Under the pieces are notes generated by a model, which was given only the letters and a program-made list of their open reading frames with translations, ran no database searches and was not told where the DNA came from. This document shows positions 34,167 to 43,310 of a DNA stretch of 64,000 nt, one piece after another. The translations under genes were made by a program, and so were the position numbers. The stretch comes from Merdimmobilis hominis (GTDB lineage: Bacteria; Bacillota; Clostridia; Oscillospirales; Ruminococcaceae), in the NCBI RefSeq assembly GCF_900104615.1, contig NZ_LT629939.1, forward strand, positions 283,616 to 347,615, written 5' to 3'. Position 1 is the first letter of the stretch; the number at the start of each line of letters is the position of its first letter.

Positions 34167-34526
34167 TCAGTCCTGGGTCAGCACATCCGACAGATCGACG
34201 CGAGGCGCGTCCGCCCATAGTCGGTCCAGCGAATAAAACTCCCGGGCCTCCTCCAGAAACACATGGACGATCACATCGCTGTAATCGAGCAAAATCCAGG
34301 CGGCGGAATTATACCCCTCCACCCGTTTGGGCTCAACGCCCAGCTGGGAGAGTTTTTCCTCCACCTCGTCGGCCAGCGCTTTGGTCTGGGAGGTGCTGCT
34401 GCCCGAAGCCACCACAAAATAATCGCCGATGGTGGTCAGGCCATGGATATCAATGGCTTCTACATCCTTGGCTTTTTTGGCATCCAGCAGGGCGGCAACC
34501 TTTTTTGCCAGTTCCAATGCTGTCAT
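34167..34526 (-). CDS. rsfS: ribosomal silencing factor RsfS
   Basis: A 119-residue Iojap/RsfS protein that binds L14 and blocks subunit joining in poor conditions. Core segments are [22 protein letters not shown] and the conserved [19 protein letters not shown], which ends in [26 protein letters not shown] precedes the ATG. The order lcp - rsfS - leuS is common in Firmicutes. Confidence 0.94.
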   Translation of the reverse strand: MTALELAKKVAALLDAKKAKDVEAIDIHGLTTIGDYFVVASGSSTSQTKALADEVEEKLSQLGVEPKRVEGYNSAAWILLDYSDVIVHVFLEEAREFYSLDRLWADAPRVDLSDVLTQD

Positions 34527-34555
34527 CTTTTCCCCTCCTTTACCGTCCCATACGC

Positions 34556-35593
34556 CTAATCTGTGGGAAAAGCGCTGGGATTCTCTATCAAATCGCCCGG
34601 TAAGTTCCCCTCACCGGCCGATTCTTCTATGGGTTGTTCTTCCTCACTGGCCGGTTCTTCCGGCTCAGGCGGCGGGAGCGGCACTGCGGCCACCTCCAGC
34701 TGGGATGGGGGAACTTCCTCCCCCACCGGGCGGAATGCTTCATTCAAAAGATCCGCCAGGGCTTCCCGATCCGCTTCATAGACCGAGTAGCCGTTGTGAT
34801 AAGTCCCCCGGCCTGGGAGCAGATAGAACTCCACCCCGCTGTCCGGAACCTGGTAAGCCCGGTTGGCAAGGCTGGCCATCTGCCCGAGGGGCAGGTCGGT
34901 TTTCACCTCGCCGGCGTGGTCCAAAAGGATTTGGATGGACTTGAGCCGCCCTTCCCGCCGCACCGCATCTAATACCCCGTGAAGGAACTCCTTCTGAGCG
35001 CCCAGGCGGCCGATATCGCCAGTGGCATAGCCTTTGCGGTACCGGATAAACCACTCCGCCTGCTCTCCATTCAGCCGCTGTTTCCCCTCCTCCAGCACCA
35101 TGCCGGGCAGGTACTCCATCTGGAAGGGGACCTCCACCTCCACCCCGCCCATGGCGTCCACCATGCTTCGCAGGCCAGAAAGGGTGATAGTCGCTGTGTA
35201 GTCGATGGGGAGCTGGAGCTGCTTTTCCACCAGTGTTTTCAGCTCCTGGATGCCGCTGTCCCCCTTGGGATGGCCGTAGACCGCGTTGATCTTGCCGGTG
35301 ACATACCCGTCCCCGATATAGGTATCCCGGGGGATTTGCAAAAGGCTGATACGGTCGGTTTCCAGGTCAAAGCGGCCCAGGATGATCACGTCGGTGAGCA
35401 TACCGGTCTCGTCGATGCCGCAGCCCAACACCGTCACCGCTTTCGCTGAGAGGGGTTCAAACTCCATTTCCCTCTCCCCAGGGGAGTCCGGCCCATCCGG
35501 AACCGCGGCCCCAGGCCAGCGCAGAAAAAACACCGTCACCCCCAACAGTACAGGGATGAGAAGCCACCGAAACTTGTTGAACCCACCGGCCAA
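34556..35593 (-). CDS. LytR-CpsA-Psr family cell wall glycopolymer ligase
   Basis: A 345-residue single-pass membrane protein (WLLIPVLLGVTVFFL) with an extracellular LCP domain: TDVIILGRFDLETDRISLLQIPRDTY, KINAVYGH, VDAMGGVEVEVP, and the catalytic-site region RYRKGYATGDIGRLGAQKEFL. It should transfer undecaprenyl-linked polymers such as teichoic acids or capsule to peptidoglycan. A Pro/Glu-rich tail of about 60 residues ends the protein. It starts at TTG 35593, with GGGAGG eight bases upstream. Confidence 0.86.
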   Translation of the reverse strand: MAGGFNKFRWLLIPVLLGVTVFFLRWPGAAVPDGPDSPGEREMEFEPLSAKAVTVLGCGIDETGMLTDVIILGRFDLETDRISLLQIPRDTYIGDGYVTGKINAVYGHPKGDSGIQELKTLVEKQLQLPIDYTATITLSGLRSMVDAMGGVEVEVPFQMEYLPGMVLEEGKQRLNGEQAEWFIRYRKGYATGDIGRLGAQKEFLHGVLDAVRREGRLKSIQILLDHAGEVKTDLPLGQMASLANRAYQVPDSGVEFYLLPGRGTYHNGYSVYEADREALADLLNEAFRPVGEEVPPSQLEVAAVPLPPPEPEEPASEEEQPIEESAGEGNLPGDLIENPSAFPTD

Positions 35594-35611
35594 ATGCCGC
35601 GCCTCCCTTAT

Positions 35612-36790
35612 TCAGCGCACAACATAACAATTGTAAGCGCCCAGCGTATCGGAGTTGATCAGCGCCTTTTTCTGCAAAAGGTCGCCCATGATAAACTCCA
35701 TCGCCTCCCGCATTGCGTCATCCAAGGAAGTATCCGCCAAATCGCGCATCTTTTCCACCCCGCCGTATGTTCTGTCTTTGGAGGTCAAATCGGCCAGGTA
35801 GACAATCTGCTCCAGCCGGGTCATATTTGCCCGGCCAGTGGTGTGATACCGCACTGCATTTAGTATTTGAAGGTTGTGGATGTTTAATGCATCCCGCAGG
35901 TAGATGGCCCCCGCCGCCGCGTGCCAAAGTTTGGGCTGCTGCGGCAAAGTTTTCTCAAAAATTATATCAGAATTTACAATCCTTTGCAACTGCTCGTCGC
36001 CGGGGACGTTCTTCTGAATATCGTGGAGAAGGCCCGCCACTAAGGCATAGGTTTCATTCTCCCCCCAGCGCTTGGCCAGGCGGACCGCCTGCTTTGCCAC
36101 ATACAGGGAGTGGATGCGGCGGCTGTCCTTTAACAGGGTTTTCATCTGCGCCACATACCCCCCGATGTCGTACACATACTTGCCCGGGTCCAATCCATAG
36201 AGGCCGTTTTGGCGGATGTATTCCTCCCCCTGGGGCGGCAGAAACCCTTCCACCGGCTCCCCTTGACGGATCTTCTTCCGCACCTGGGTGGAGGAAAGGG
36301 GCTTTACCTGGATGTCCAGTACCCGGCAGCTCCAGCCGCGGGCGCGGTACTCTTTCTCCTTAGCCTGGAGGGCTTCCAGCTCTCCCCCGTCCCGGGCGCC
36401 GCCGCAAAGGGTGCATAGAAGGGCGATCTCCCCGGCCATATACCAGCTTTCAAAGGTCAAAAACATATCCGACCCCATCAGGAGGAAGAATTCATCCTCC
36501 TTGGGATAAGCGTTCCGCAGTTCCCGCAGGGTCATCACCGTATAGCTGGGGCCCTCCCTCCGCAGCTCCAAATCGCAGGGGACAAACCGGGGATCGGTTT
36601 TGGCGGCCAGACGGCAGAGGTTCAGCCGGTGCTCCGCTGGGGCAAGGTCCTGTGCCGACTTGTGGGGCGGGATGGCTGTGGGGATGAGCAATACCCTGTC
36701 CAACCCCAGCCGGTCTGCAAATTGGGTGGCCAGCGACAGATGTCCTTGATGGATGGGGTTAAAGGTGCCGCCGAAAACGCCGATTTTCAT
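35612..36790 (-). CDS. nadD: fusion of nicotinate-nucleotide adenylyltransferase (NadD) and YqeK HD phosphohydrolase
   Basis: 392 residues. Residues 1 to about 200 are NadD: GVFGGTFNPIHQGHL (nucleotidyl transferase HxGH), IPPHKS, and the SSTQVRKKIRQG motif near 170. Residues about 205-392 are an HD domain of the YqeK type, a diadenosine tetraphosphate hydrolase in known members: HSLYVAKQAVRLA, LLHDIQKN, HAAAGA and ADLTSKDR. In many Firmicutes the two are separate neighbouring genes; here the frame is continuous with a short linker (GLYGLDPGKYVYDIGGY). One polypeptide would make NAD precursor and degrade Ap4A. Confidence 0.92.
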   Translation of the reverse strand: MKIGVFGGTFNPIHQGHLSLATQFADRLGLDRVLLIPTAIPPHKSAQDLAPAEHRLNLCRLAAKTDPRFVPCDLELRREGPSYTVMTLRELRNAYPKEDEFFLLMGSDMFLTFESWYMAGEIALLCTLCGGARDGGELEALQAKEKEYRARGWSCRVLDIQVKPLSSTQVRKKIRQGEPVEGFLPPQGEEYIRQNGLYGLDPGKYVYDIGGYVAQMKTLLKDSRRIHSLYVAKQAVRLAKRWGENETYALVAGLLHDIQKNVPGDEQLQRIVNSDIIFEKTLPQQPKLWHAAAGAIYLRDALNIHNLQILNAVRYHTTGRANMTRLEQIVYLADLTSKDRTYGGVEKMRDLADTSLDDAMREAMEFIMGDLLQKKALINSDTLGAYNCYVVR

Positions 36791-36808
36791 AGGCTGCGCC
36801 TCCCTTAG

Positions 36809-37096
36809 TTACAGCTCGATTTTGGGGTCTTTGTCATTGCGGCGGTACAGGACGATCCGGGTGCCGATGACCTGCACCACCTCAGAGCCGGTCAGGGCGG
36901 CCAGCTCCTGTGCCGTCTCCTGGGCGAAGGCGGGGGCGGTTTCCAGCACCCGCAGCTTGATCAGCTCCCGGGCAGTGAGGGCGTCGTTCACCTGCTTCAC
37001 CGTAGCTTCCGAAATGCCGGATTTCCCAATTTGGAAGATGGTCTCCATCGGGTTGGCCAGGGATTTGAGTTTTGCGCGTTGTTTTGATGTGATCAC
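36809..37096 (-). CDS. yhbY: YhbY family RNA-binding protein
   Basis: A 95-residue CRM-domain protein associated with ribosome assembly. I place the start at GTG 37096 (then ITSKQRAKLKSLA), because AGGAG is seven bases upstream, whereas the ATG two codons earlier touches the site; known homologues begin MLTGKQ in the same register. The GKSG turn near residue 24 and the C-terminal VIGTRIVLYRR are family marks. It lies between nadD/yqeK and rdgB, the usual order. Confidence 0.92.
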   Translation of the reverse strand: MITSKQRAKLKSLANPMETIFQIGKSGISEATVKQVNDALTARELIKLRVLETAPAFAQETAQELAALTGSEVVQVIGTRIVLYRRNDKDPKIEL

Positions 37097-37114
37097 TTGC
37101 ATTCTCCTAGTTGT

Positions 37115-37702
37115 TTATTTTAATAATTGAGGCAGCTCTTCTGCAAAGAGTCGCAGGGCTTTGCCCCGGTGGCTCATGGCGTCCTTTTCCTCGCCGGAGA
37201 GTTGGGCAAAGCTCCTCTCCCCCACGTAGAAGATGGGGTCGTATCCGAAGCCATTCTCCCCACGGCACTCATAGCCGATGGTCCCTTCGCAGCTGGCCTC
37301 AAAGAGATGAGGAGTGGAATCCTCTCCCACAAAGCAGATGGCGCTGGTGAACCGGGCAGTGCGCTCCTCGGGGGCGGCGTCCTTCAGCTCCGCCAGCAAG
37401 GCGGCGATCTTTTCGGGATAGGGGGTGTCCTCCCCTTGGTACCGGGCGGAGTATACCCCGGGGCGGCCGTCCAGGTAATCGACACACAAGCCGGAGTCGT
37501 CGGAGATGGCCGACTTGCCGGTCACCTTGTGGATGGTCATGGCCTTGATGGTGGCATTCTCCCCAAAGGTGGAGCCGTCCTCCTCAATCTCCATGTCCAC
37601 CCCGGCCTCTTCCATGCCGATGACGGTGCAGCCGAATTCTTCCAAGATGCGGGCGAATTCCCGCATCTTGCCTTGGTTGCGGGTTGCTACAATGATTTCC
37701 AT
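37115..37702 (-). CDS. rdgB: XTP/dITP diphosphatase (RdgB/HAM1)
   Basis: A 195-residue house-cleaning nucleotide pyrophosphatase that removes dITP and XTP. Family marks are ATRNQGKMREFARIL at the N terminus, ISDDSGLCVDYLDGRPGVYSARY in the middle, GENGFGYDPIFYV, and a C-terminal MSHRGKAL. AGGAGG precedes ATG 37702, which lies two bases after the ftsY stop. Confidence 0.95.
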   Translation of the reverse strand: MEIIVATRNQGKMREFARILEEFGCTVIGMEEAGVDMEIEEDGSTFGENATIKAMTIHKVTGKSAISDDSGLCVDYLDGRPGVYSARYQGEDTPYPEKIAALLAELKDAAPEERTARFTSAICFVGEDSTPHLFEASCEGTIGYECRGENGFGYDPIFYVGERSFAQLSGEEKDAMSHRGKALRLFAEELPQLLK

Positions 37703-37704
37703 GA

Positions 37705-38667
37705 TTATTCCTCCTCCTGGGGGATGGGGGCTTCCTCTTGTGGAATCTCCTTAGAGGACTCCTCCCCGAACAGCGCGTCGGCAAAGTCCACCGGGTCAAA
37801 GGGCCGCAGGTCGTCGATGCCCTCGCCCACGCCGATGTATTTCACCGGGATTTTCAATTCTTCCTTGATACCGATGACCACGCCGCCCCGGGCGGTGCCA
37901 TCCAGCTTGGTCAGCACGATGCCGGTGAGGCCGGCGGCCTCCCCAAACAGCTTTGCCTGGTTGAGGGCGTTCTGGCCGGTGGTGCCATCCAGCACCAGCA
38001 GGGTCTCCACCGCGCTGTCCGGCAGTTCCCGGGCAATGACCCGGCTGATTTTGGCCAGTTCATCCATCAGGTTTTTCTTGTTGTGGAGCCGCCCGGCGGT
38101 GTCGCAGATGATGACGTCCACCCCCCGGGCCCGGCCGGCATTTACCGCGTCAAACACCACCGCGGCGGGGTCTGACCCCTCCTGGTGCTTGATGAGGTCC
38201 ACCCCGGCCCGGTCAGCCCAGATCTCCAGCTGGTCGATGGCCGCGGCCCGGAAGGTATCTGCCGCCGCCAACAGGACGGTCTTGCCCTCCTCTTTGAGCT
38301 GGTGGGCCAGCTTGCCGATGGTGGTGGTCTTGCCCACCCCGTTGACCCCAATGACCAGGATAACCGCCGGCTTGGTGGAGAGGTTCAGCTCCTGGCCGCC
38401 CTCCAGCATCTCGGCGATGATCTCCTTGAGCAGCCCCTTGACCTCCCGGGCATCGGTGACCCCCCGCTCCTTGATGCGGCGGCGCAGCGCCTCCACAATG
38501 TGCTGGGAAGTGGTCACACCCACGTCAGAGAGGATGAGAGTCTCCTCCAGCTCATCCATCAGGTCGTCGTCGATGGTGGTGAAGGAATTGGTGATGGCCT
38601 CCACCTTTTTTGCGAAGGAGTCCCTTGTTTTTTTGAGCCCCTCGCTGATTTTGCTAAAAAATCCCAC
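37705..38667 (-). CDS. ftsY: signal recognition particle receptor FtsY
   Basis: A 320-residue SRP GTPase of NG-domain type with a short N-terminal region. G1 is GVNGVGKTTTIGKLA, the RGD-like DTFRAAAIDQLE follows, G3 is DTAGRLHNKKNL and G4 is TKLDGTARGG. It starts at GTG 38667, behind GAGGTGATC. The extended C-terminal tail is Pro/Glu-rich (KEIPQEEAPIPQEEE). It sits after smc as in other Firmicutes. Ffh is not in this window. Confidence 0.95.
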   Translation of the reverse strand: MGFFSKISEGLKKTRDSFAKKVEAITNSFTTIDDDLMDELEETLILSDVGVTTSQHIVEALRRRIKERGVTDAREVKGLLKEIIAEMLEGGQELNLSTKPAVILVIGVNGVGKTTTIGKLAHQLKEEGKTVLLAAADTFRAAAIDQLEIWADRAGVDLIKHQEGSDPAAVVFDAVNAGRARGVDVIICDTAGRLHNKKNLMDELAKISRVIARELPDSAVETLLVLDGTTGQNALNQAKLFGEAAGLTGIVLTKLDGTARGGVVIGIKEELKIPVKYIGVGEGIDDLRPFDPVDFADALFGEESSKEIPQEEAPIPQEEE

Positions 38668-38685
38668 AGGATCACCTCACGATAG

Positions 38686-41600
38686 TTATTTCATGCCCAG
38701 CTTGCTTTCCAGCTCGCTCACCTTCAATTCCAACAGTTTGGAGACCCCTTCTTCCTGCATGGTGACCCCATACAGGACGTCGGCTTCCTCCATGGTGCCG
38801 CGGCGGTGGGTGATGGCGATAAACTGGGTTTTTCCGCACAGGCGGCGCAAGTACCGGGCAAATTTATCCACATTCACGTCATCCAGTGCCGCTTCAATCT
38901 CATCCAAAAGGCAGAAAGGCGCCGGGTTGACGGTTAAAATGGCAAAGTAAATAGCGATGGCCACAAAGGCTTGCTCCCCGCCGGAAAGGGCGGAAAGGTT
39001 TTTAATCACCTTGCCGGGAGGCTGGACTGCGATTTCAATGCCGCATTCCAGCACATCCTCCCCTGTAAGGGAGAGGCTGGCGCGGCCGCCGCCAAACAAC
39101 TCGGTAAACACTTTAGAGAACTGATCCGCAATTTTTTGAAAGCTTGCCGCAAAGATTTCCCGCATCTCCCGGGTGAGGCTGCCGATCTGGCGGGAGAGTT
39201 CCGCCTCCGATTGGGTGACATCCTCCACCTGCCCCTTCAGCGCCCTGTACCGGCCAGAAACCTCTTCATACTCCTCCAAAGCCCCCAAATTGACGCTGCC
39301 AAGGGCCTTGATTTTCCCTTTCAGTTCCTGCAGACGGTGCTGGGCAGCAGACAGATCCTTCACCGGCTGGGCCAAGGCTTCCGCTTCGGTGCGGGTCACC
39401 TCATACTCATCCCACAGCCGTTGGATCACACTGTCATAACTCCCCTGGAGATTCAGCCTGTGCTCCTCCAAACGGGCCAGGCTGCGGGCGCTGTCCTCCC
39501 GCTTGGCGGAGAGCTCTTTTTCCCGCCCCCGCAGCTGGGTGGTTTCCCCTTCCCAACTCTCCCGCTGGGCCATGAGTCCCAGGATGTTCCCCCGGAACTC
39601 CTCGGCCTGACGCTGGCTGTGGGCTCGCTGGGATTTCAGTTCCTCGATCTTCTTCCCGATGGCCGCGTTTTCCCCAACGAGGGCTTCCGCCCGGGCGGTC
39701 AGTTCCTGGCCCCGGCTCGCCTGGTTTTCCCGCTGCTGCCGCAGCTGGTCCCGCCGGCCGGAAAGCTGTTCCACGTCCTTCTCCGCCGCCAGGGCGGAGA
39801 GGCTGTTCTTGGAGAGGCGATCCTGGAGTTCCCCCAGAAGGCCCTGGTGCTTCTCCTTGCGCAGGAGGGCGGTTTCCAACTGGATTTCCACCTCAGAAAG
39901 GCGGGCGGTCAGCTCTTCCAACAGCCGGTGGGCAGCTTGGTTCTGGCCCTCCAACTCCTTGGCCCGGGCGCTGAGGCGCTGGGTTTCCCCTTGGGCGAAG
40001 TCCCTCGCCTCCCGCAGTTCCTGCCGCCGCTGGGTGAGGCGCTGCAACCGGCTTTCCAGCCGGATGGCATCCTCGGAAAGGGTCTTTTTCCGGGATTCCA
40101 GAGCGGTCAATTCCGCCTGGTCCCGGCCGATCTCCCCCTGGGCGGCGAGAAGCTTCTTCTCCAATTCCCCGATCTTGGCATTCAGGGCGCTCACTTCTTG
40201 AGTGAGGGTTTCAATTTCGGTGCGGCGGCTGAGGGCGCCGGCGGATTTTGCCGTAGAACCCCCAGTGAGGGAGCCCCCTGCGTTGACCACCTGGCCATCC
40301 AGCGACACCACCCGGAACTGATACCTGGCCCCCTTGGCGATGGCCACAGCGGCGTCCAAATCCTCCGCCACAACCACCCGGCCAAGAAGCCAGGCCACGA
40401 CCCCTTCAAAACGGGGATCGTATGTAACCAGGTCAGCGGCCAGCCCTACAAACCCCGCCTGGCGGGAGAGGGAGCGGACGTCCAGCCGGTTTCCCTTCAC
40501 CGAGGTGCGGGGCAGGAAGGTGGCCCGCCCAGCCCGGTCCCGGGAAAGCTGCCGGATGGCCGCCTTGGCGGCTTCCTCATCCTCAGCCACAATATTCTGC
40601 ATGGCGCCGCCTAAAGCGGTTTCGATGGCTAAGGCGTGTTCCCCCTTGGCGGCGATCAATTGGAAGACCGGCCCCACAATGCCCTGCAAGAGGCCCTTCT
40701 TCCCCTGCTTTACGATGTATTTCACACTTTGGGCAAAGCCCTCCATGCTGTTTTCCAGGTCCTCCAACAGGCGGGCCCGCTGGGATTTTTCCCGCAGCTG
40801 GTCCTCCCATTTTTGTCGCTGGGCGAGGAGCTCCTCCCGCTTGGCGGCCTTTCGCTCCAGCCGCAGGCGATAGCCCTTTCCGGTATTTTCCAGCCCGGAG
40901 GCTTCCTCCTCCAAAGCGGTGAGGTCCTCTTTTGCCTGGGCCAGCTGGGCCTCCACCTCCGCCAATAGGGAGGCGAAGTCCTGCCGTGCCCCTTCTTCTA
41001 TCCGGGCCCGGGCCTCCTCCAACAACGAAGCGGAGGCATCCTTTTCCGCCCCGGCCTTGGAGACGTCCAGGTACACCGCATCCCGCAGGGCGCGCTGCCG
41101 GTCGATCTCCCGCTGGATGGCGGTCCCCTCCTCCTGAGATGCAGCCAATTCCCTGCCCAGGGCCTCCCCTTCTTGACGCAGGGCATCGAGAGCGGCAGAT
41201 TTCTCCTGCATCAGGCTTTCCAGGGCGGCGATGGCCTGTTCCGATTCCGCCCCGGCCTGGCCGGATTCTTCCAGCTGGGCAGCGATTTCCCTTTGTGCCT
41301 GCTGGTTGTGCTCCCGGTTGTTTTCGCACACAGCGATCTCGGCAGTGCGGGCGGCGGCGGCCTCCTCCCGGCTTTTCACCTGGGAGCGCGCTTCCTCCGC
41401 CTTCACCGACGCCTCCTGCATCTTTTGGTACAGGGCGGCGATTTCAGCCTCCACCCCGGCGATCTCCCCATCCAGTTCCTTGCGGCGGGACTGCTCCACC
41501 AGGATTTTGTCCTCCTCCGCCCGGATGAGGGCCCGGGCCTTGCGCAGGTTATCCATCCACAGGGAGATTTCCAGCGTCTTTTTCTCCCCCGCTAAAACGA

Positions 41601-42246
41601 GGAATTCCTTGGCCTTTTCGCTCTCCTGCCGCAGGGGTTCCACCCGTCTTTCCAGCTCCCCCAAAATGTCCCGCAGCCGGTCCAGGTTCTCCCGGGCGGC
41701 GGCCAGGCGGCGCTCCGCCTCGGTGCGGCGGAACCGGAATTTGGCGATTCCGGCAGCTTCCTCAAAAATTTCCCGCCGGTCGCTGTCCTTGGCGGAGACG
41801 ATCTCTGCGATCTTCCCCTGGCCGATGACCGAGTAACCGTCCCGCCCCAGGCCGGTGTCCAGAAACAGCTCGTAGACGTCCCGCAGCCGGACCTGAGCGC
41901 TGCCAATGCGGTATTCGCTCTCCCCGGAGCGGTAGAGCTTGCGGGACACGGTGACCTCATCTTCTTCCATAGGGAGGGCGCGGTCCCGGTTGTCGATGGT
42001 GAGGGACACAAAGGCGTACCCCTGGGAGCGGCGGGTCTGGGTGCCGCCGAAGATGACATCCTCCATCTTGGCGCCCCGCAGGGTGCGGCTGGACTGTTCC
42101 CCCAGTACCCAGCGCACCGCGTCGGAGATGTTGCTTTTCCCGCTGCCGTTGGGGCCCACCACTGCGGTGATCCCCGGGCCGAAGGTCAGCCGGGTGCGGT
42201 CGGGAAAGGATTTAAACCCCTGGATTTCCAGCACTTTCAGCTGCAT
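38686..42246 (-). CDS. smc: chromosome segregation protein SMC
   Basis: 1186 residues, the standard bacterial length. The N-terminal ATPase half has Walker A GPNGSGKSN near residues 32-40. Long coiled coils follow, then a hinge near 500-670, the returning coiled coil, and the C-terminal half with the signature LSGGEQAFVAIAI and Walker B FCLLDEIEAALDD. The start is ATG 42246 (MQLKVLEIQGFKSF), behind AAGGGGGG; the frame is open further upstream without a start signal. ScpA and ScpB are not in the window. Confidence 0.96.
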   Translation of the reverse strand: MQLKVLEIQGFKSFPDRTRLTFGPGITAVVGPNGSGKSNISDAVRWVLGEQSSRTLRGAKMEDVIFGGTQTRRSQGYAFVSLTIDNRDRALPMEEDEVTVSRKLYRSGESEYRIGSAQVRLRDVYELFLDTGLGRDGYSVIGQGKIAEIVSAKDSDRREIFEEAAGIAKFRFRRTEAERRLAAARENLDRLRDILGELERRVEPLRQESEKAKEFLVLAGEKKTLEISLWMDNLRKARALIRAEEDKILVEQSRRKELDGEIAGVEAEIAALYQKMQEASVKAEEARSQVKSREEAAAARTAEIAVCENNREHNQQAQREIAAQLEESGQAGAESEQAIAALESLMQEKSAALDALRQEGEALGRELAASQEEGTAIQREIDRQRALRDAVYLDVSKAGAEKDASASLLEEARARIEEGARQDFASLLAEVEAQLAQAKEDLTALEEEASGLENTGKGYRLRLERKAAKREELLAQRQKWEDQLREKSQRARLLEDLENSMEGFAQSVKYIVKQGKKGLLQGIVGPVFQLIAAKGEHALAIETALGGAMQNIVAEDEEAAKAAIRQLSRDRAGRATFLPRTSVKGNRLDVRSLSRQAGFVGLAADLVTYDPRFEGVVAWLLGRVVVAEDLDAAVAIAKGARYQFRVVSLDGQVVNAGGSLTGGSTAKSAGALSRRTEIETLTQEVSALNAKIGELEKKLLAAQGEIGRDQAELTALESRKKTLSEDAIRLESRLQRLTQRRQELREARDFAQGETQRLSARAKELEGQNQAAHRLLEELTARLSEVEIQLETALLRKEKHQGLLGELQDRLSKNSLSALAAEKDVEQLSGRRDQLRQQRENQASRGQELTARAEALVGENAAIGKKIEELKSQRAHSQRQAEEFRGNILGLMAQRESWEGETTQLRGREKELSAKREDSARSLARLEEHRLNLQGSYDSVIQRLWDEYEVTRTEAEALAQPVKDLSAAQHRLQELKGKIKALGSVNLGALEEYEEVSGRYRALKGQVEDVTQSEAELSRQIGSLTREMREIFAASFQKIADQFSKVFTELFGGGRASLSLTGEDVLECGIEIAVQPPGKVIKNLSALSGGEQAFVAIAIYFAILTVNPAPFCLLDEIEAALDDVNVDKFARYLRRLCGKTQFIAITHRRGTMEEADVLYGVTMQEEGVSKLLELKVSELESKLGMK

Positions 42247-42284
42247 GCGGCATTCCCCCCTTTCGCGGTCGTTTCGGTCTTCCA

Positions 42285-43286
42285 TCAAAATGATATGCGG
42301 ATTCCATCCCCGGTAAGGGCAGGGTCGGCTTTCACCTTCACCCGGTAGCCCCGTCGCTGCAACTCCAAAAGGTTGCACCGCTTTTGGCCGATCATCCGGG
42401 AGAGGTTGCGGGGTTCCACCCAAAGGGTGACCTCCCCTTGGGGCATCCCCTCCAGCAGCCGGAGAGCCCGCCGGAGGAACATCCTCCCCTCGCAGACCTC
42501 CCGGAAGGCGGGATGATAGGGCCCGGCCACCCGGTTCTCCTCCAAAGACGGGCTGTCGTGGAGCCCACAGCGGATGACCCGAATCCCCTGTTCCCCGAAA
42601 AATTCCAACAGGCGGGCGGAAAGTTCCACCGCCTCCTCGAATTCCATGGGGAGGTACTCCCCCGATTGGTACAGCGTTTCCAACTGGGTACGGCGCAGCA
42701 CCACCGTGGGGTAGATCCGCACTGTATCCGCCCCCAAAGCGGCGAATTCCCGGGCGGTTTCCATGGCCCCTTGGGGGCTGTCCCCGTAGAGGCCCAACAT
42801 CATTTGAAGGCCCAGCTCCAGCCCAGCTTCCCGGATGAGCCGGGAGGCATCCCGCACCGCCTGGGCATTGTGGCCCCGCCGGTTCATCTCCAGGACCCGG
42901 TCGTCCATGCTCTGGGCCCCCAGCTCCACAGCGGTGACCCCATAGCTTTTCAGCATCGAGAGGATGTCCCGGTCGATGGCGTCCGGCCGGGTGGAAAGGC
43001 GGATACCCCCAAAGCCCTGCGGCCCCACAAAGGAAAATGCCGCCTCCAACAGCTCCCGCTGGTAAGCCGGGTCGATGGCGGTGAAACTGCCGCCAAAAAA
43101 GGCAATTTCCGCCTGCCGGGCTCCCTCCCCCAACTGCCGGAGAGCCTGTTTACAGGCCGCCTTCACCTCTTGGGCGGTGGGGGCAGACACGGCCCCGGAA
43201 ATTTCCCGTTGGTCGCAGAAGCTGCACTGGTTTGGGCATCCCAAATGGGGGACAAAGATGGCTACATTGGCGTGTTTCCCCATCAT
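42285..43286 (-). CDS. radical SAM protein (Elp3/YhcC-like)
   Basis: A 333-residue enzyme with the classical CX3CX2C motif in GCPNQCSFC near residue 17, followed by FFGGSFTAID and an ELGAQSMDDRVLEMNRRGH region typical of Elp3-like radical SAM proteins, without the acetyltransferase domain of Elp3. It lies between rnc and smc, a place where clostridia often carry such a gene. Start codons 43286 and 43283 are both in a short tandem repeat. Function unassigned; tRNA or other modification is possible. Confidence 0.85.
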   Translation of the reverse strand: MMGKHANVAIFVPHLGCPNQCSFCDQREISGAVSAPTAQEVKAACKQALRQLGEGARQAEIAFFGGSFTAIDPAYQRELLEAAFSFVGPQGFGGIRLSTRPDAIDRDILSMLKSYGVTAVELGAQSMDDRVLEMNRRGHNAQAVRDASRLIREAGLELGLQMMLGLYGDSPQGAMETAREFAALGADTVRIYPTVVLRRTQLETLYQSGEYLPMEFEEAVELSARLLEFFGEQGIRVIRCGLHDSPSLEENRVAGPYHPAFREVCEGRMFLRRALRLLEGMPQGEVTLWVEPRNLSRMIGQKRCNLLELQRRGYRVKVKADPALTGDGIRISF

Positions 43287-43310
43287 TGCCCCATCATTGC
43301 CCCATCAATT
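43278..43310. repeat. three 11-bp tandem repeats at the rnc/radical SAM junction
   Basis: Plus strand: CCCCATCATTG twice and CCCCATCAATT once. The repeat supplies the rnc stop codon and both candidate start codons of the next gene. Confidence 0.8.
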
